DNA from: Thermoflexus sp042408815
GTDB lineage: Bacteria; Chloroflexota; Anaerolineae; Thermoflexales; Thermoflexaceae
DNA length: 64,000 bases
Direction: 5' to 3'
NCBI RefSeq assembly: GCF_042408815.1
Contig: NZ_JBHOQR010000002.1
Location: 310,001-374,000, forward strand
Shown here: positions 16,202 to 24,330 of the stretch, piece by piece
Layout of the letters: every line of letters begins with the position of its first letter
Numbering within the stretch: the first letter of the stretch is position 1
The notes under the pieces: model-generated
What the model saw: the letters and a program-made list of their open reading frames with translations, nothing else
Database searches by the model: none
Told to the model about the DNA's origin: nothing
Translations under genes and position numbers: made by a program

Positions 16202-17143
16202 CTACCCCCGAATTCCGGCGGCTTCGTCCTCGCCATTCGTCCACGCCCAGGCCATGTGCGGCGTGTTGTGGGCGATCCCGATCCGCCCCATCCGATCCAC
16301 ACCGATCAGGCCGCCGCGGCCCTGCACCCGCTCCTCGAGCAGACGGATCGCGGCTTCCACCGCTGCTTGGGCCGTGAGCCCCAGGGCCATGAAATCGCAG
16401 GCGGTCTTCGAGATCACCACCCGCATGAGGGTCTCCCCCCATCCGGTTGCGACCACCGCCCCTACCCGATCGTCCGCATAGGCACCACAGCCGATGAGCG
16501 CCGAATCCCCTACCCGACCGGGCCACTGGTTGGAGATCCCGCCGGTGGAGACCGCTGCCGCCCCATGGCCCGCCGCATCCATCGCCACCGCGCCCACTGT
16601 ATCCATCGGCTCGGCCAGGGCATGGCTCAGGATCTCCCGGAGGTCCGGGGGGCCGTTCCGCTGCAAGGCCTCCCATCGCTCGCGGTCTCGGGGGGCGACC
16701 AGCTCCGCCTCGTCGGCCATCGGCAGCCCAAGCAGCTCCGCGAGGGCCTCGGCGCCGGCCCCCACCAGCAAGACATGGGGCGTGCGCTCCATCACCGCCC
16801 GGGCCAGCGTGATGGGGTTGCGGACCCGGCGGACGGCGGCCACAGCTCCGGCCCGCAGCGTGGCGCCGTCCATGATCAGGGCATCCATCTCTACCGTTCC
16901 CGCACGGGTCATGACGCTGCCCCGCCCGGCGTTGAAGGTGGGATCATCCTCCAGGACGCGCACGGCGGCCTCCACCGCATCCAGAGCGGAGCCGCCGGCG
17001 GCCAGCACGGCCCATCCCGCCCGGGCCGCGCGGCGGCATCCCTCGATCGCCGCCGCCTGACGCTCCTCGGGGATGGTCCCTGCACCGCCATGAACGACGA
17101 GAACCGGTCGTGGCATCCGAGAGACCTGGGACATCCTCTGCAT
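16202..17143 (-). CDS. Isoaspartyl peptidase / L-asparaginase (Ntn hydrolase)
   Basis: A plant-type asparaginase of about 313 residues that matures by cleaving itself before a threonine. The N-terminal P-V-L-V-V-H-G-G-A-G block and the E-D-D-P-x-F-N-A-G-x-G motif are intact. The processing site lies at D-T-V-G-A-V, with Thr182 as the expected N-terminal nucleophile of the beta chain. G-D-S-A-L-I-G-x-G-A-Y and the later T-G-x-G-E substrate loop follow. It acts on beta-aspartyl dipeptides or asparagine. Start choice is uncertain: ATGs at 17143, 17134 and 17116 have only weak ribosome sites. It lies 141 bases downstream of the subtilase gene on the same strand. Confidence 0.9.
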   Translation of the reverse strand: MQRMSQVSRMPRPVLVVHGGAGTIPEERQAAAIEGCRRAARAGWAVLAAGGSALDAVEAAVRVLEDDPTFNAGRGSVMTRAGTVEMDALIMDGATLRAGAVAAVRRVRNPITLARAVMERTPHVLLVGAGAEALAELLGLPMADEAELVAPRDRERWEALQRNGPPDLREILSHALAEPMDTVGAVAMDAAGHGAAAVSTGGISNQWPGRVGDSALIGCGAYADDRVGAVVATGWGETLMRVVISKTACDFMALGLTAQAAVEAAIRLLEERVQGRGGLIGVDRMGRIGIAHNTPHMAWAWTNGEDEAAGIRG

Positions 17144-17284
17144 CGGCCTGGAATGAGATGGACGGGGACATCGGCGCCGAAGCCGCTCGAGCCATCCTCC
17201 GCCCGCTTCTCCACGGATCGCCGGAGCCCACGCCCCTCCCCCTTAGAAGCCAGCGATCCCAAGGATCCCCCGGCGGAGTCCTCC

Positions 17285-18667
17285 CTACGGGCAGCGGAAC
17301 GGTCCGGAGAGGACGAGCGGCAAATATACTCGATATGGCCCCGGAGGGGGTCCGGGGGATGGAACGAGGCTGCGGACCGCCGCTTCCGCATTCACCCGAC
17401 CGTATCCGTAGATATCGTCCCGGCCAGGGCTCCCCAGATCCACGGCGGTGCGGAGCAGGATCCCGCACACCTGGTCCGCCGTCAGCGCCGGGCGGGCGGA
17501 CCATACCAGCCCCGCCACCCCGGCCACGTGGGGCGTGGCCATCGAGGTGCCGTCTGCAAAAATATATCCCGTACCCCCCCAAAACGTGGACAGAATATCT
17601 ACCCCCGGCGCCGCCAGATCCACGTGCGCGCCGGAGTTCGAGAAGCTCGCCTGCTGATCGTCGGAATCCGTGGCGGCGACGCCGATCACCCCGGGATAGG
17701 CCGCTGGGTAGACCAGCTGGTTCTGGCCATCGTTCCCCACCGCCGCGATGATCAGCGCGCCCTTGCCCTGGGCGTAGGCGACGGCATCCGCGAGGATGCG
17801 ACTGGGATCCCGTCCTCCCAGGCTCAGGTTGATGACTGTGCGCTTCCCAGAGGCCGCCCCCCAGTCGGCGGCATATCGGATCCCCTGAGCGACCCAGCTG
17901 TCCCAGCCCCTTCCTGTCGCAGCCAGAACCTTCACCGCAAGCAGATCGCATCCCCAGCACACGCCAGCGATACCGACCCCGTTGTTCGTGTTCGCCCCGG
18001 CGATCCCCGCCACATGCGTGCCGTGGCCTTCGTCATCCATGGGATCACTGTCGTTATGTACGAAATCCCATCCTAATCTCAGCCGCATCGAGGTGAGATC
18101 GGGATGGGTGTAATCCACCCCTGTATCCACGATGGCAATCACCACGGACGAGGATCCAGTGCTCACATCCCAGGCCTGTGGAGCGCGGATTTTGGGCAGA
18201 TTCCACTGGTATTCGTAATAGTAGGGATCGTTGGGGGTGAGGGCAATGCGGACCTCCCGGTCCACCTCGGCGGTTTCGACGTCAGGACGCTGGCGCAGCC
18301 GTTCCACCACCGCCTCCGGCTCCTGCCCCGGTGGCACCGGGATCCGCCACCAGCGGGGGACAGCGAGGGCCTCGGCGCCGGGGAAGCCGGCTGCCATGAG
18401 GCCCGCGCGGAAAGCGCCGGGGGGAACATCGCTTTTGCGCTTCACCAGGACGTAGGGGCCGCGAGAAGCCAGAGCGGCCCGGGGCTGTGCGGCGGACCGC
18501 GCCGCCGAAACCGCCGGGGTCGGTGGGGGAAGACACCGGCCATCTTCCAGGGGGAGAAAGCAATCCGGCGCTGCCGAAGCGTCGGGCGCAGGAGGCCACA
18601 AGCCAGCACCCGGAAGCCCGCTGAGAACCCAGACCAGGGTCAGGATCAGCCATCTGCCCCATCGCAT
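17285..18667 (-). CDS. Secreted subtilisin-like serine protease (S8)
   Basis: An exported 460-residue protease. A signal peptide (about 1-32) and a propeptide (about 60-140) precede a catalytic domain with Asp181 in IVDTGVD, His215 in HGTHVAG, Asn312 in AAVGND and Ser375 in GTSMATPHVAG. Thermitase-like sequence around N-D-P-Y-Y-Y-E-Y-Q-W-N-L marks the start of the mature enzyme. The protein ends with a proline-rich linker and the tail Y-R-V-Y-L-P-L-V-L-S-G, of a kind I associate with secreted Chloroflexota proteins. A good promoter lies 40 bases upstream. The natural substrate is unknown. Confidence 0.94.
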   Translation of the reverse strand: MRWGRWLILTLVWVLSGLPGAGLWPPAPDASAAPDCFLPLEDGRCLPPPTPAVSAARSAAQPRAALASRGPYVLVKRKSDVPPGAFRAGLMAAGFPGAEALAVPRWWRIPVPPGQEPEAVVERLRQRPDVETAEVDREVRIALTPNDPYYYEYQWNLPKIRAPQAWDVSTGSSSVVIAIVDTGVDYTHPDLTSMRLRLGWDFVHNDSDPMDDEGHGTHVAGIAGANTNNGVGIAGVCWGCDLLAVKVLAATGRGWDSWVAQGIRYAADWGAASGKRTVINLSLGGRDPSRILADAVAYAQGKGALIIAAVGNDGQNQLVYPAAYPGVIGVAATDSDDQQASFSNSGAHVDLAAPGVDILSTFWGGTGYIFADGTSMATPHVAGVAGLVWSARPALTADQVCGILLRTAVDLGSPGRDDIYGYGRVNAEAAVRSLVPSPGPPPGPYRVYLPLVLSGPFRCP

Positions 18668-18706
18668 GGCGCCGCCTCCTCATCCCTCGATGGGATACAG
18701 GGAATG

Positions 18707-18736
18707 AGTATAATTCGGTCTCTGAAAGATAGGCAA
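18707..18736 (-). promoter_or_regulatory. Promoter of the subtilase gene
   Basis: On the minus strand TTGCCT (plus 18731-18736) and TATACT (plus 18707-18712) are 18 bases apart, placing the start site about 30 bases before the protease ATG. Confidence 0.7.
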
Positions 18737-18815
18737 CCACAGAGAATCCCCAGGCATTGTTCACGCCAAGCTGGAGGGGTATCGAATGGGCGGAATCACC
18801 TCCAGCGTACACACC

Positions 18816-20225
18816 CTAAGATTCCCCGAACACCTCGGCCTCGAAGCGGAAGAGGCGAGCGTCCGGCCAGCGATAGGCATCCTCTGGAAGGCCGGCTTTG
18901 AGACAGAGGGCCCGCAGGAAGGTCTCCCGATCCCACCCCTGCTCCACCGGGACCTGGGGAAGCAGCAGCCCGGTGCGCCCTCCGGCCAAGATGAAGAGGC
19001 CATCCCGCCCGATCTCGATCTCTGCGGGATCAGTCACTGGCCGCAGCGGGGAGAGGATGCTGATCTCATACTTCAGATGGGGCAATTCCTCAGCGGTCAC
19101 GGGAGGGAAACGTGGATCATCCAGGGCGGAGAGCACCGCCACCCGCTGCACGGCATGGGCCAGGTCCGAGCGCGGCCAGATCTCCCCCCGGCATCCCCGG
19201 AGGTGGCCGCCCTTCGTGAGGGTCACAAAGCAGGCCCGGGGCAGCCATAGCCATGGGGAGTCCACTTGAAGATCGGGAAGCGGCTTCCCCTGTACGGCAT
19301 GGGCCACCGCCTCCCGCGCGATCTCCAGAAGCGTCTGTCGATCCTCTTCCCCCAGCGAGGGATCCGGCACGCGGGCGAAGCGGATGGCCGCGTAGCCCAC
19401 CACGTGATCCTTCCGTCCGTAGGGAACATCGCTGGAGTTGGCGTACTTCAGCAGGCTGGCGTGAACCGCGCCTGTGCGCTGGGCGTAGGCCATGGCGGTG
19501 CGCACGGGCCCCTCGCCGCACATCAGCGTCGCCAGCCCAGGGATCCGGCGGGCCATCCATTCCGCAATGGTGTGACGGAGCAGATCGTCGTCCAGGGAGA
19601 GAATAGCGCCGATGGCGTTGAGATCCACTTGGCGGGCATGCTCATCCCGCGGGTAGTGGGAGAGATCGCTGCTGGCGATGACGATTGCGCGACGCCCCGC
19701 GAGGGCCCGGGCCAAGGCCTCCGCCAGGGCCTCGATGTTCTCCAGAGAAGGCTCCCCGATCATCACCGGGACGAAGCGAAGATCAGGGAACAGGCGCTGG
19801 AGGAAGGGAAGCTCGACCTCAATCGAATGCTCCTCGAGGTGCACCTCGGGGACGAAACGAAGGGGCGGGCCGGCGGCCAGCAGGGCATGGGCCAGCTCCT
19901 CATCGATGGGGATCTCCCCCAGGGGGGTCCGCCATGCCCCCCGGGCCCAGACGGAGATCTCGTGGAAAAAGGGCTCCACGTGATTGGTGCCCAGAACCAC
20001 CACCCCATTGTAGGATCGGCCCGCGAGCTGTTTGAATCCCCACGCAGCCACATGGCCCGAATAAATGTAGCCGGCGTGGGGGACGATCAGGGCCGCGGGC
20101 TCTGGGTCGTAGCGCGGAGCCTCCGCGAGCAGGCGATCCACCATCTCAGCCAGTGCCTCCGGATCCGCTGGATAGAAGGCTCCCGCCACGGCGGGTTCCC
20201 GGATCTCCATCTTACCGCGCGCCAT
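18816..20225 (-). CDS. AmmeMemoRadiSam proteins B and A fused (MEMO1-AMMECR1)
   Basis: A 469-residue fusion. Residues about 7-270 are a MEMO1-type domain (A-V-A-G-x-F-Y-P, then VPHAGYIYSGHVA, V-V-V-L-G-T-N-H and A-S-S-D-L-S-H-Y), related to extradiol dioxygenases, with the metal-ligand histidines apparently kept. Residues about 290-469 are an AMMECR1 domain, with ACFVTLTKGGHLRGCRGEIW as its hallmark. Together with a radical SAM protein these form the AmmeMemoRadiSam set of unknown biochemical role. The radical SAM partner is not in this window. The ATG at 20225 follows AAAGGGA. It is the last gene of a hicB-like/lipM/DUF503 run on the minus strand. Confidence 0.92.
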   Translation of the reverse strand: MARGKMEIREPAVAGAFYPADPEALAEMVDRLLAEAPRYDPEPAALIVPHAGYIYSGHVAAWGFKQLAGRSYNGVVVLGTNHVEPFFHEISVWARGAWRTPLGEIPIDEELAHALLAAGPPLRFVPEVHLEEHSIEVELPFLQRLFPDLRFVPVMIGEPSLENIEALAEALARALAGRRAIVIASSDLSHYPRDEHARQVDLNAIGAILSLDDDLLRHTIAEWMARRIPGLATLMCGEGPVRTAMAYAQRTGAVHASLLKYANSSDVPYGRKDHVVGYAAIRFARVPDPSLGEEDRQTLLEIAREAVAHAVQGKPLPDLQVDSPWLWLPRACFVTLTKGGHLRGCRGEIWPRSDLAHAVQRVAVLSALDDPRFPPVTAEELPHLKYEISILSPLRPVTDPAEIEIGRDGLFILAGGRTGLLLPQVPVEQGWDRETFLRALCLKAGLPEDAYRWPDARLFRFEAEVFGES

Positions 20226-20303
20226 GTCCGTTCCCTTTCTAGCCCATGCAAGCTCATCGGGAAGCCTATGCCTTCAGGGCTCCCCCTTCGCGGGGAATGC
20301 CCT

Positions 20304-20588
20304 CTACATGATCGCGATCTCCCAATCCACCACCATCACATCCGGCCGGTTGGTTTCGATCCAGCGGACCGCGCTTTCCAGGATCGCGTGGGTATGCCCA
20401 GCATCTGTGGAGATCGTCGCCAGGCCCAGGCGAGCCGACTGTGGGAAGTCCTGATGGTCGATCTCAGCGGCCGCCACGTTGAAGGCCTGACGCAGATGAG
20501 CGATCAGGGACTTCATCACGCTGCGCTTGTCCTTCAGGGACAGCGCGCTCGGTAGATGCAGATCCACGGTGCACGTGCCGACGACCAT
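20304..20588 (-). CDS. DUF503 (YlxP-like) protein
   Basis: A 94-residue protein of the DUF503/YlxP family, recognised by the N-terminal V-D-L-H-L-P, the L-K-D-K-R-S-V-x-K-S-L basic motif and the ending with a conserved W-E. Family members often sit near ribosome-maturation genes, but their function is not settled. ATG 20588 has GAGG 9 bases upstream. A TTG start at 20603 would remove that spacing. It lies 42 bases after lipM and 78 bases before the MEMO-AMMECR1 fusion, probably in one transcript. Confidence 0.85.
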   Translation of the reverse strand: MVVGTCTVDLHLPSALSLKDKRSVMKSLIAHLRQAFNVAAAEIDHQDFPQSARLGLATISTDAGHTHAILESAVRWIETNRPDVMVVDWEIAIM

Positions 20589-20630
20589 GGGACCTATCCT
20601 CAAATATGGTGCAGGGAACCGGACCCCAGC

Positions 20631-21422
20631 CTACCGGAGAATGCTGAGGCGCTCCCGCCATTCCGGGATCCGGCGTCGCTCCTCGGGGGTTAGAGCCCCG
20701 GGCTGCGCCTCGATGGCGAGGAGGCGTCGGAACGCCGCCACGATCGCCGCCGCCGCCTCCTCGAAGGTCACAGGACGGCCAGCGGCCTCCCGAAGGGTGA
20801 TGGCTCGGCGTCGAAGTCGCTCGGGATCCGGCCCGTTCTTGAGATAGACCGCGATCGCGCCGGGATCCCCTTCCAGAGGAAGCGAGCCGTGCTGAAGGAC
20901 CACGCCGCGGTGACGCCACTGGGCGCTTCCCATGATCTTCCGCCCCTCCACCATGAGCTCATAATCCGTGGGCACCTCGAAACACACAAAGCCATCCCCC
21001 CGGGCGGCTGGATCGAGGCGGGGAGCTAAGGCGACCCCCGAGATCCCCAGATCGCACAGGGCCTGAACGAAGGCCTCCGCAAACCGGCGGAACGTCTCCA
21101 GCACCCCACCCGCCGCGCGGGGATCCGTCTCGGGGAAAACGACGCTATAGGTCAGCTCGCCCGCGTGAAGGATCGCCCGTCCGCCGGTGGGCCGCCGGAC
21201 CACCTCCACGCCATCCATCCGGCAGCGGGCGATATCCACTTCATCGATCGGCTGGCGACGCCCCAGGCTCAGGCAGGGCAGATCCCAGCGATAGAACCGC
21301 AGGGTGGGCGGCGCCTCGCCTTCCGCCACCGCCTCCACGATCGCCACATCGATGGCCATGTTCGTCGCCCCATCCGCGGGGGGCGACCAGAGCAAGCGCC
21401 AGCAGGCGGTCGGGAAGCTCAC
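20631..21422 (-). CDS. lipM: Octanoyltransferase LipM-type (lipoate-protein ligase A family)
   Basis: This enzyme transfers octanoyl from acyl-carrier protein to a lipoyl-domain protein, the first step of lipoate synthesis for enzymes such as 2-oxoglutarate dehydrogenase or the glycine cleavage system. It has about 263 residues. R-R-x-T-G-G-R-A-x-L-H is the cofactor-transferase signature. FVCFEVPTDYELMVEGRK has the cysteine that is the LipM nucleophile, with the conserved lysine in GRKIMGSAQ, then LQHGSLPLEGD. The GTG start overlaps the stop of the upstream hicB-like gene as GTGA, implying translational coupling. A lipoate ligase role is the alternative, but the active-site cysteine favours LipM. 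Confidence 0.87.
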   Translation of the reverse strand: MSFPTACWRLLWSPPADGATNMAIDVAIVEAVAEGEAPPTLRFYRWDLPCLSLGRRQPIDEVDIARCRMDGVEVVRRPTGGRAILHAGELTYSVVFPETDPRAAGGVLETFRRFAEAFVQALCDLGISGVALAPRLDPAARGDGFVCFEVPTDYELMVEGRKIMGSAQWRHRGVVLQHGSLPLEGDPGAIAVYLKNGPDPERLRRRAITLREAAGRPVTFEEAAAAIVAAFRRLLAIEAQPGALTPEERRRIPEWRERLSILR

Positions 21423-21607
21423 GGTCGGGACAGGCGATCCTGCAACCATTCGATCAGGATTTCCTCCAGCTCCTGACGGCACTCCTCGAGGGTCCGCCCC
21501 GTGGCGTAGACCTCCGGGTAAACCTCGATCTCCCCATAGTAGGTGCCATCTTCCAGTTGGCGGTAACGCGCCCTTTCCATGGCTGCTTCAACGAGCGCAG
21601 AAAACAT
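21419..21607 (-). CDS. HicB-like small protein
   Basis: A 62-residue protein resembling the HicB antitoxin fold: an N-terminal alpha/beta unit with L-E-D-G-T-Y-Y-G-E-I, P-E-V-Y-A-T-G-x-T and E-E-C-R-Q-E-L-E-E-I. It lacks the C-terminal DNA-binding part of full-length HicB, and no hicA toxin is adjacent. The ATG at 21607 lies after GGGGGAG. Upstream in-frame sequence to 21781 has no such site. Its GTGA overlap with lipM makes it the first gene of that operon, so it may be a free-standing regulatory domain rather than half of a toxin-antitoxin pair. Confidence 0.72.
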   Translation of the reverse strand: MFSALVEAAMERARYRQLEDGTYYGEIEVYPEVYATGRTLEECRQELEEILIEWLQDRLSRP

Positions 21608-21822
21608 TGAGGGTCTCCCCCAATCACGAAGATCCCATATCCATTTTAACGCACCTATCCATTTCCCTCCGCAACAGAGCTCCCGATGTTCCGCCTCACC
21701 CGGTATCTGGCTCAGCTCCGCATCCCCATGATCTTCCTCTGAACCTGGGTTGCCCGATCTCCACGGGATCCAACACGCCATGCGCTAAAATACGAAGAGC
21801 AGCTCCCCTGCCGGAGGTGCGG

Positions 21823-22695
21823 ATGCGCGCTTGTACGACCTTCTCCATTGTCGCCTTTGATCCTGCCCGCCAGGAGTGGGGCGTGGCCGTGGCTTCCAAG
21901 TTCCTGGCAGCCGGAGCGGTGGTGCCCTGGGCCCGCGCCGGCGCCGGGGCCATCGCCACGCAGTCTTACGCCAACACCCGCTTTGGGCCGGAGGGGCTCA
22001 CGCGGATGGCCCAGGGGCTCTCCGCCGAGGAGACACTGGCCGCCCTTCTGGCGGAAGATCCCGAGCGGGAGAAGCGTCAGGTGGGCCTGGTGGATCGCCA
22101 AGGGCGTGCCGCGGCCTTCACCGGCTCCGAGTGCCTGCCGTGGGCCGGCCATCGGATCGGCGAGGGGTTCTGCTGTCAGGGGAACCTACTGGTGGATGAA
22201 CGCACCCTGGAGGCGATGGCCGAGGCCTTCGTGAAAGCTTCCGGGGAGCTCGCCGATCGCCTGGTGGCCGCCCTGCTGGCCGGAGACCGCGCTGGCGGCG
22301 ACCGGCGTGGCCGCCAGTCCGCCGCCATCTTGGTGGTCCGCGAGGGGGGCGGTTACGGCGGCTTCAACGATCGCTACATGGATCTGCGCGTCGATGATGA
22401 CCCGGATCCGGTGGTGAAGCTAAGGGATCTGGTGGAGCTGCATCATCTCTATTTCGGGACCCCCCGGCCGGAAGACCTCCTCCCCATCGACGAGGCCCTG
22501 GCCCGGGAGATCCAGCGTTTGCTGCGACACACTGGCCACTATTCTGGCGAGATCACGGGGGTTTACGATGAAGCCACACGGCGCGCCCTGGAGACCCTGT
22601 TCGGGATCGAAAACCTGGAGGAACGCTGGCAGCCAGGGGATCGCCTCGACCGGGTGGCCTGGGAATTCCTCCGCCGCCGGTTCGGCATGGGGTGA
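21823..22695 (+). CDS. DUF1028 protein with C-terminal peptidoglycan-binding-like domain
   Basis: A 290-residue protein. Residues 1 to about 210 are DUF1028 (M-R-A-C-T-T-F-S-I-V-A-F-D start, then W-G-V-A-V-A-S and A-T-Q-S-Y-A-N), which resembles Ntn hydrolases and would expose Thr5 or Thr6 only after processing. Residues about 225-290 look like a small helical PG_binding_1-type domain (I-Q-R-L-L-x-x-T-G-H-Y-x-G-x-x-T-G-x-Y-D-E-A-T). This fusion is common in the family. A GGAGGTG site precedes ATG 21823. The function is unknown, and hydrolysis of a peptide or cyclic amide is a guess from the fold. Confidence 0.85.
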   Translation: MRACTTFSIVAFDPARQEWGVAVASKFLAAGAVVPWARAGAGAIATQSYANTRFGPEGLTRMAQGLSAEETLAALLAEDPEREKRQVGLVDRQGRAAAFTGSECLPWAGHRIGEGFCCQGNLLVDERTLEAMAEAFVKASGELADRLVAALLAGDRAGGDRRGRQSAAILVVREGGGYGGFNDRYMDLRVDDDPDPVVKLRDLVELHHLYFGTPRPEDLLPIDEALAREIQRLLRHTGHYSGEITGVYDEATRRALETLFGIENLEERWQPGDRLDRVAWEFLRRRFGMG

Positions 22696-22901
22696 GATCC
22701 CGCTTCACGTCCAGCATATAGGGGTCATCGCCTGGAAATCCGGAACGACCGCCCGCAGGATGATCCGGGGCTCCTCCAGCATGGCCACCGCCACCTCTTC
22801 TCACGCCTAAAATCACAACATCCCCTCATTCCCGGGTTACCGAGGATATTGAAAATCGGGCGGGCTTTTTGCCCCATGGACTTTTGGGGATGCTGGGAGG
22901 C

Positions 22902-22930
22902 TTGCCGGGCTCTGATGCCTCCACTATAAT
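22902..22930 (+). promoter_or_regulatory. Promoter of the BMP-family lipoprotein gene
   Basis: TTGCCG (22902-22907) and a perfect TATAAT (22925-22930) are separated by 17 bases, and the start codon follows about 50 bases later. The rest of the 286-base gap after DUF1028 shows nothing else. Confidence 0.8.
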
Positions 22931-22981
22931 CCCGCATGAGCCCTGGCCCTTCGACCTCAAGCAGGAGGAGAGGAGGCTCCC

Positions 22982-24022
22982 ATGTCGAAAAGAACACAGA
23001 TCCTGATGCTGATCCCGGTTGTCCTATCTTTGTTGCTGGCCGCCTGCGCGCAGCCGGCCGGACCAGCTCCCACCCAACCGGCCAAGAAAGCTTTTCGGGT
23101 CGGCCTGGTGACGGATGTTGGGAAGATCGATGACAAATCCTTCAACCAAGGCACCTGGGAAGGCGTCCAGAAAGCGGTGAAGGAGCTGGGCGTGGAGGCG
23201 AAATATATCGAGACCCAAGATCCCAACGACTATATGAAGAATATCGCCCAATTCGCCGACGCCGGCTTTGATGTGATCGTCACCGTTGGGTTCGCCCTCG
23301 GAGAGGCCACCCGCGAGTCAGCCAAGAAGTATCCCAACGTCAAATTCATCGGCGTGGATCAGTTCCAGGAGACTCCCATTCCGAATGTGGCCGGGTTGAT
23401 CTTCGAGGAGGATAAGGCTGGTTTCATGGCCGGGGCCCTGGCCGCCATGATGAGCAAGACAGGCAAGATCGGCGCTGTGCTGGGCACGGACGCTGTGCCG
23501 CCCGTCTGGCGGTTCGGCGAAGGTTACCGAGCGGGCGCCAAGTATGCTCGCCCGAACGTCGAGGTGCTGGTGGTCTATCACAACGACGTTGGCCTAGATA
23601 AGACGTTCACCGACCCCGAATGGGGGAAGTCCACCGCCCTCTCCCTGGTGGATAAAGGCGTGGATGTGATCTTCGGGGCAGGCGGCAAGACCGGCAACGG
23701 CGCCCTGATCGCCTGCGCAGAGACCAAGAAGTGTCTGGCCATCGGTGTGGATGTCGATCAGTATTACACCGTCCCCGAAGCCAAGAGCGTCCTGCTCACC
23801 AGCGCGATGAAGGATCTCACCGAGGGGACCTTCAATCTGATCAAGGCGGCTTACGAAGGGAATTGGCAGGGCGGAAACGTTATCGGGCCAGTCCGCCTCG
23901 CACCCTTCCATGATCTCGAGAGCCAGGTGCCCCAGGAGGTCCGTCAGAAGCTGGCGGAGATCGAGAAAGGGCTGAAGGACGGCACGATCAAGACCAACGT
24001 TCCGCCGGCGAAGCCGCAGTGA
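22982..24022 (+). CDS. BMP-family ABC transporter substrate-binding lipoprotein
   Basis: A surface-anchored binding protein of 346 residues. It has a lipoprotein signal with the lipobox L-L-A-A-C (Cys22), a proline-rich linker, then the BMP/Med fold: V-G-L-V-T-D-V-G-K-I-D-D-K-S-F-N-Q, the G-x-A-L-G-E-A-T region, and F-G-A-G-G-K-T-G-N-G and G-V-D-V-D-Q-Y near 240-260. BMP proteins bind purine nucleosides, so nucleoside uptake is likely. The cognate ABC ATPase and permeases are not adjacent: the gene has its own promoter and a strong terminator. That layout is unusual for a family normally in transporter operons. Confidence 0.92.
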   Translation: MSKRTQILMLIPVVLSLLLAACAQPAGPAPTQPAKKAFRVGLVTDVGKIDDKSFNQGTWEGVQKAVKELGVEAKYIETQDPNDYMKNIAQFADAGFDVIVTVGFALGEATRESAKKYPNVKFIGVDQFQETPIPNVAGLIFEEDKAGFMAGALAAMMSKTGKIGAVLGTDAVPPVWRFGEGYRAGAKYARPNVEVLVVYHNDVGLDKTFTDPEWGKSTALSLVDKGVDVIFGAGGKTGNGALIACAETKKCLAIGVDVDQYYTVPEAKSVLLTSAMKDLTEGTFNLIKAAYEGNWQGGNVIGPVRLAPFHDLESQVPQEVRQKLAEIEKGLKDGTIKTNVPPAKPQ

Positions 24023-24053
24023 GATGCGGGGCGATCCGTTGGGCCAGGGCATC

Positions 24054-24090
24054 ATCGGGGCGGGAGATCCTTTCCCGCCCCGATTTTTAT
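24054..24090 (+). terminator. Rho-independent terminator after the BMP lipoprotein gene
   Basis: A perfect 12-pair stem (ATCGGGGCGGGA at 24054-24065 with TCCCGCCCCGAT at 24073-24084) closes a 7-base loop and runs into TTTTTAT. Confidence 0.93.
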
Positions 24091-24154
24091 TCAGGCTTGT
24101 ATCTTCTTCTCCCCGGATGGCAGCAGGCGCGCTTCCCTCAGGGCTTTGAGCCGG

Positions 24155-24160
24155 TATAAT
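24155..24160 (+). promoter_or_regulatory. -10 element for selC
   Basis: A perfect TATAAT ends 12 bases before the first base of the tRNA. No good -35 match is seen. The position suits a transcript beginning just ahead of the mature tRNA. Confidence 0.6.
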
Positions 24161-24172
24161 CTCTATGGGTGA

Positions 24173-24266
24173 GGGGGCGGTTGGCCTCTGGTGAGGCCCC
24201 CGGTCTTCAAAACCGGTGTCGGGTCGCGGGACGGCCCGGGGTGGGTTCGATTCCCATCCGCTCCCG
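24173..24266 (+). tRNA. selC: tRNA-Sec (anticodon TCA)
   Basis: A 94-base cloverleaf with all marks of bacterial selenocysteine tRNA. The 8-pair acceptor stem is GGGGGCGG with CCGCTCCC. The 6-pair D stem GGCCTC/GAGGCC has a 4-base loop. The 5-pair anticodon stem CCGGT/ACCGG carries the loop CTTCAAA, giving anticodon TCA. A long variable arm and the T arm GTGGG-TTCGATT-CCCAT follow. Discriminator G is at 24266, and CCA is not encoded. It reads UGA as selenocysteine. Its charging partner SelA is encoded at 39044-40429. Confidence 0.96.
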
Positions 24267-24330
24267 TCTGGAGGAGTCGGGATGCTCCGCATCCCAGCCC
24301 TTCGGACCCCTACCCTGGAGGCTGAAGACC

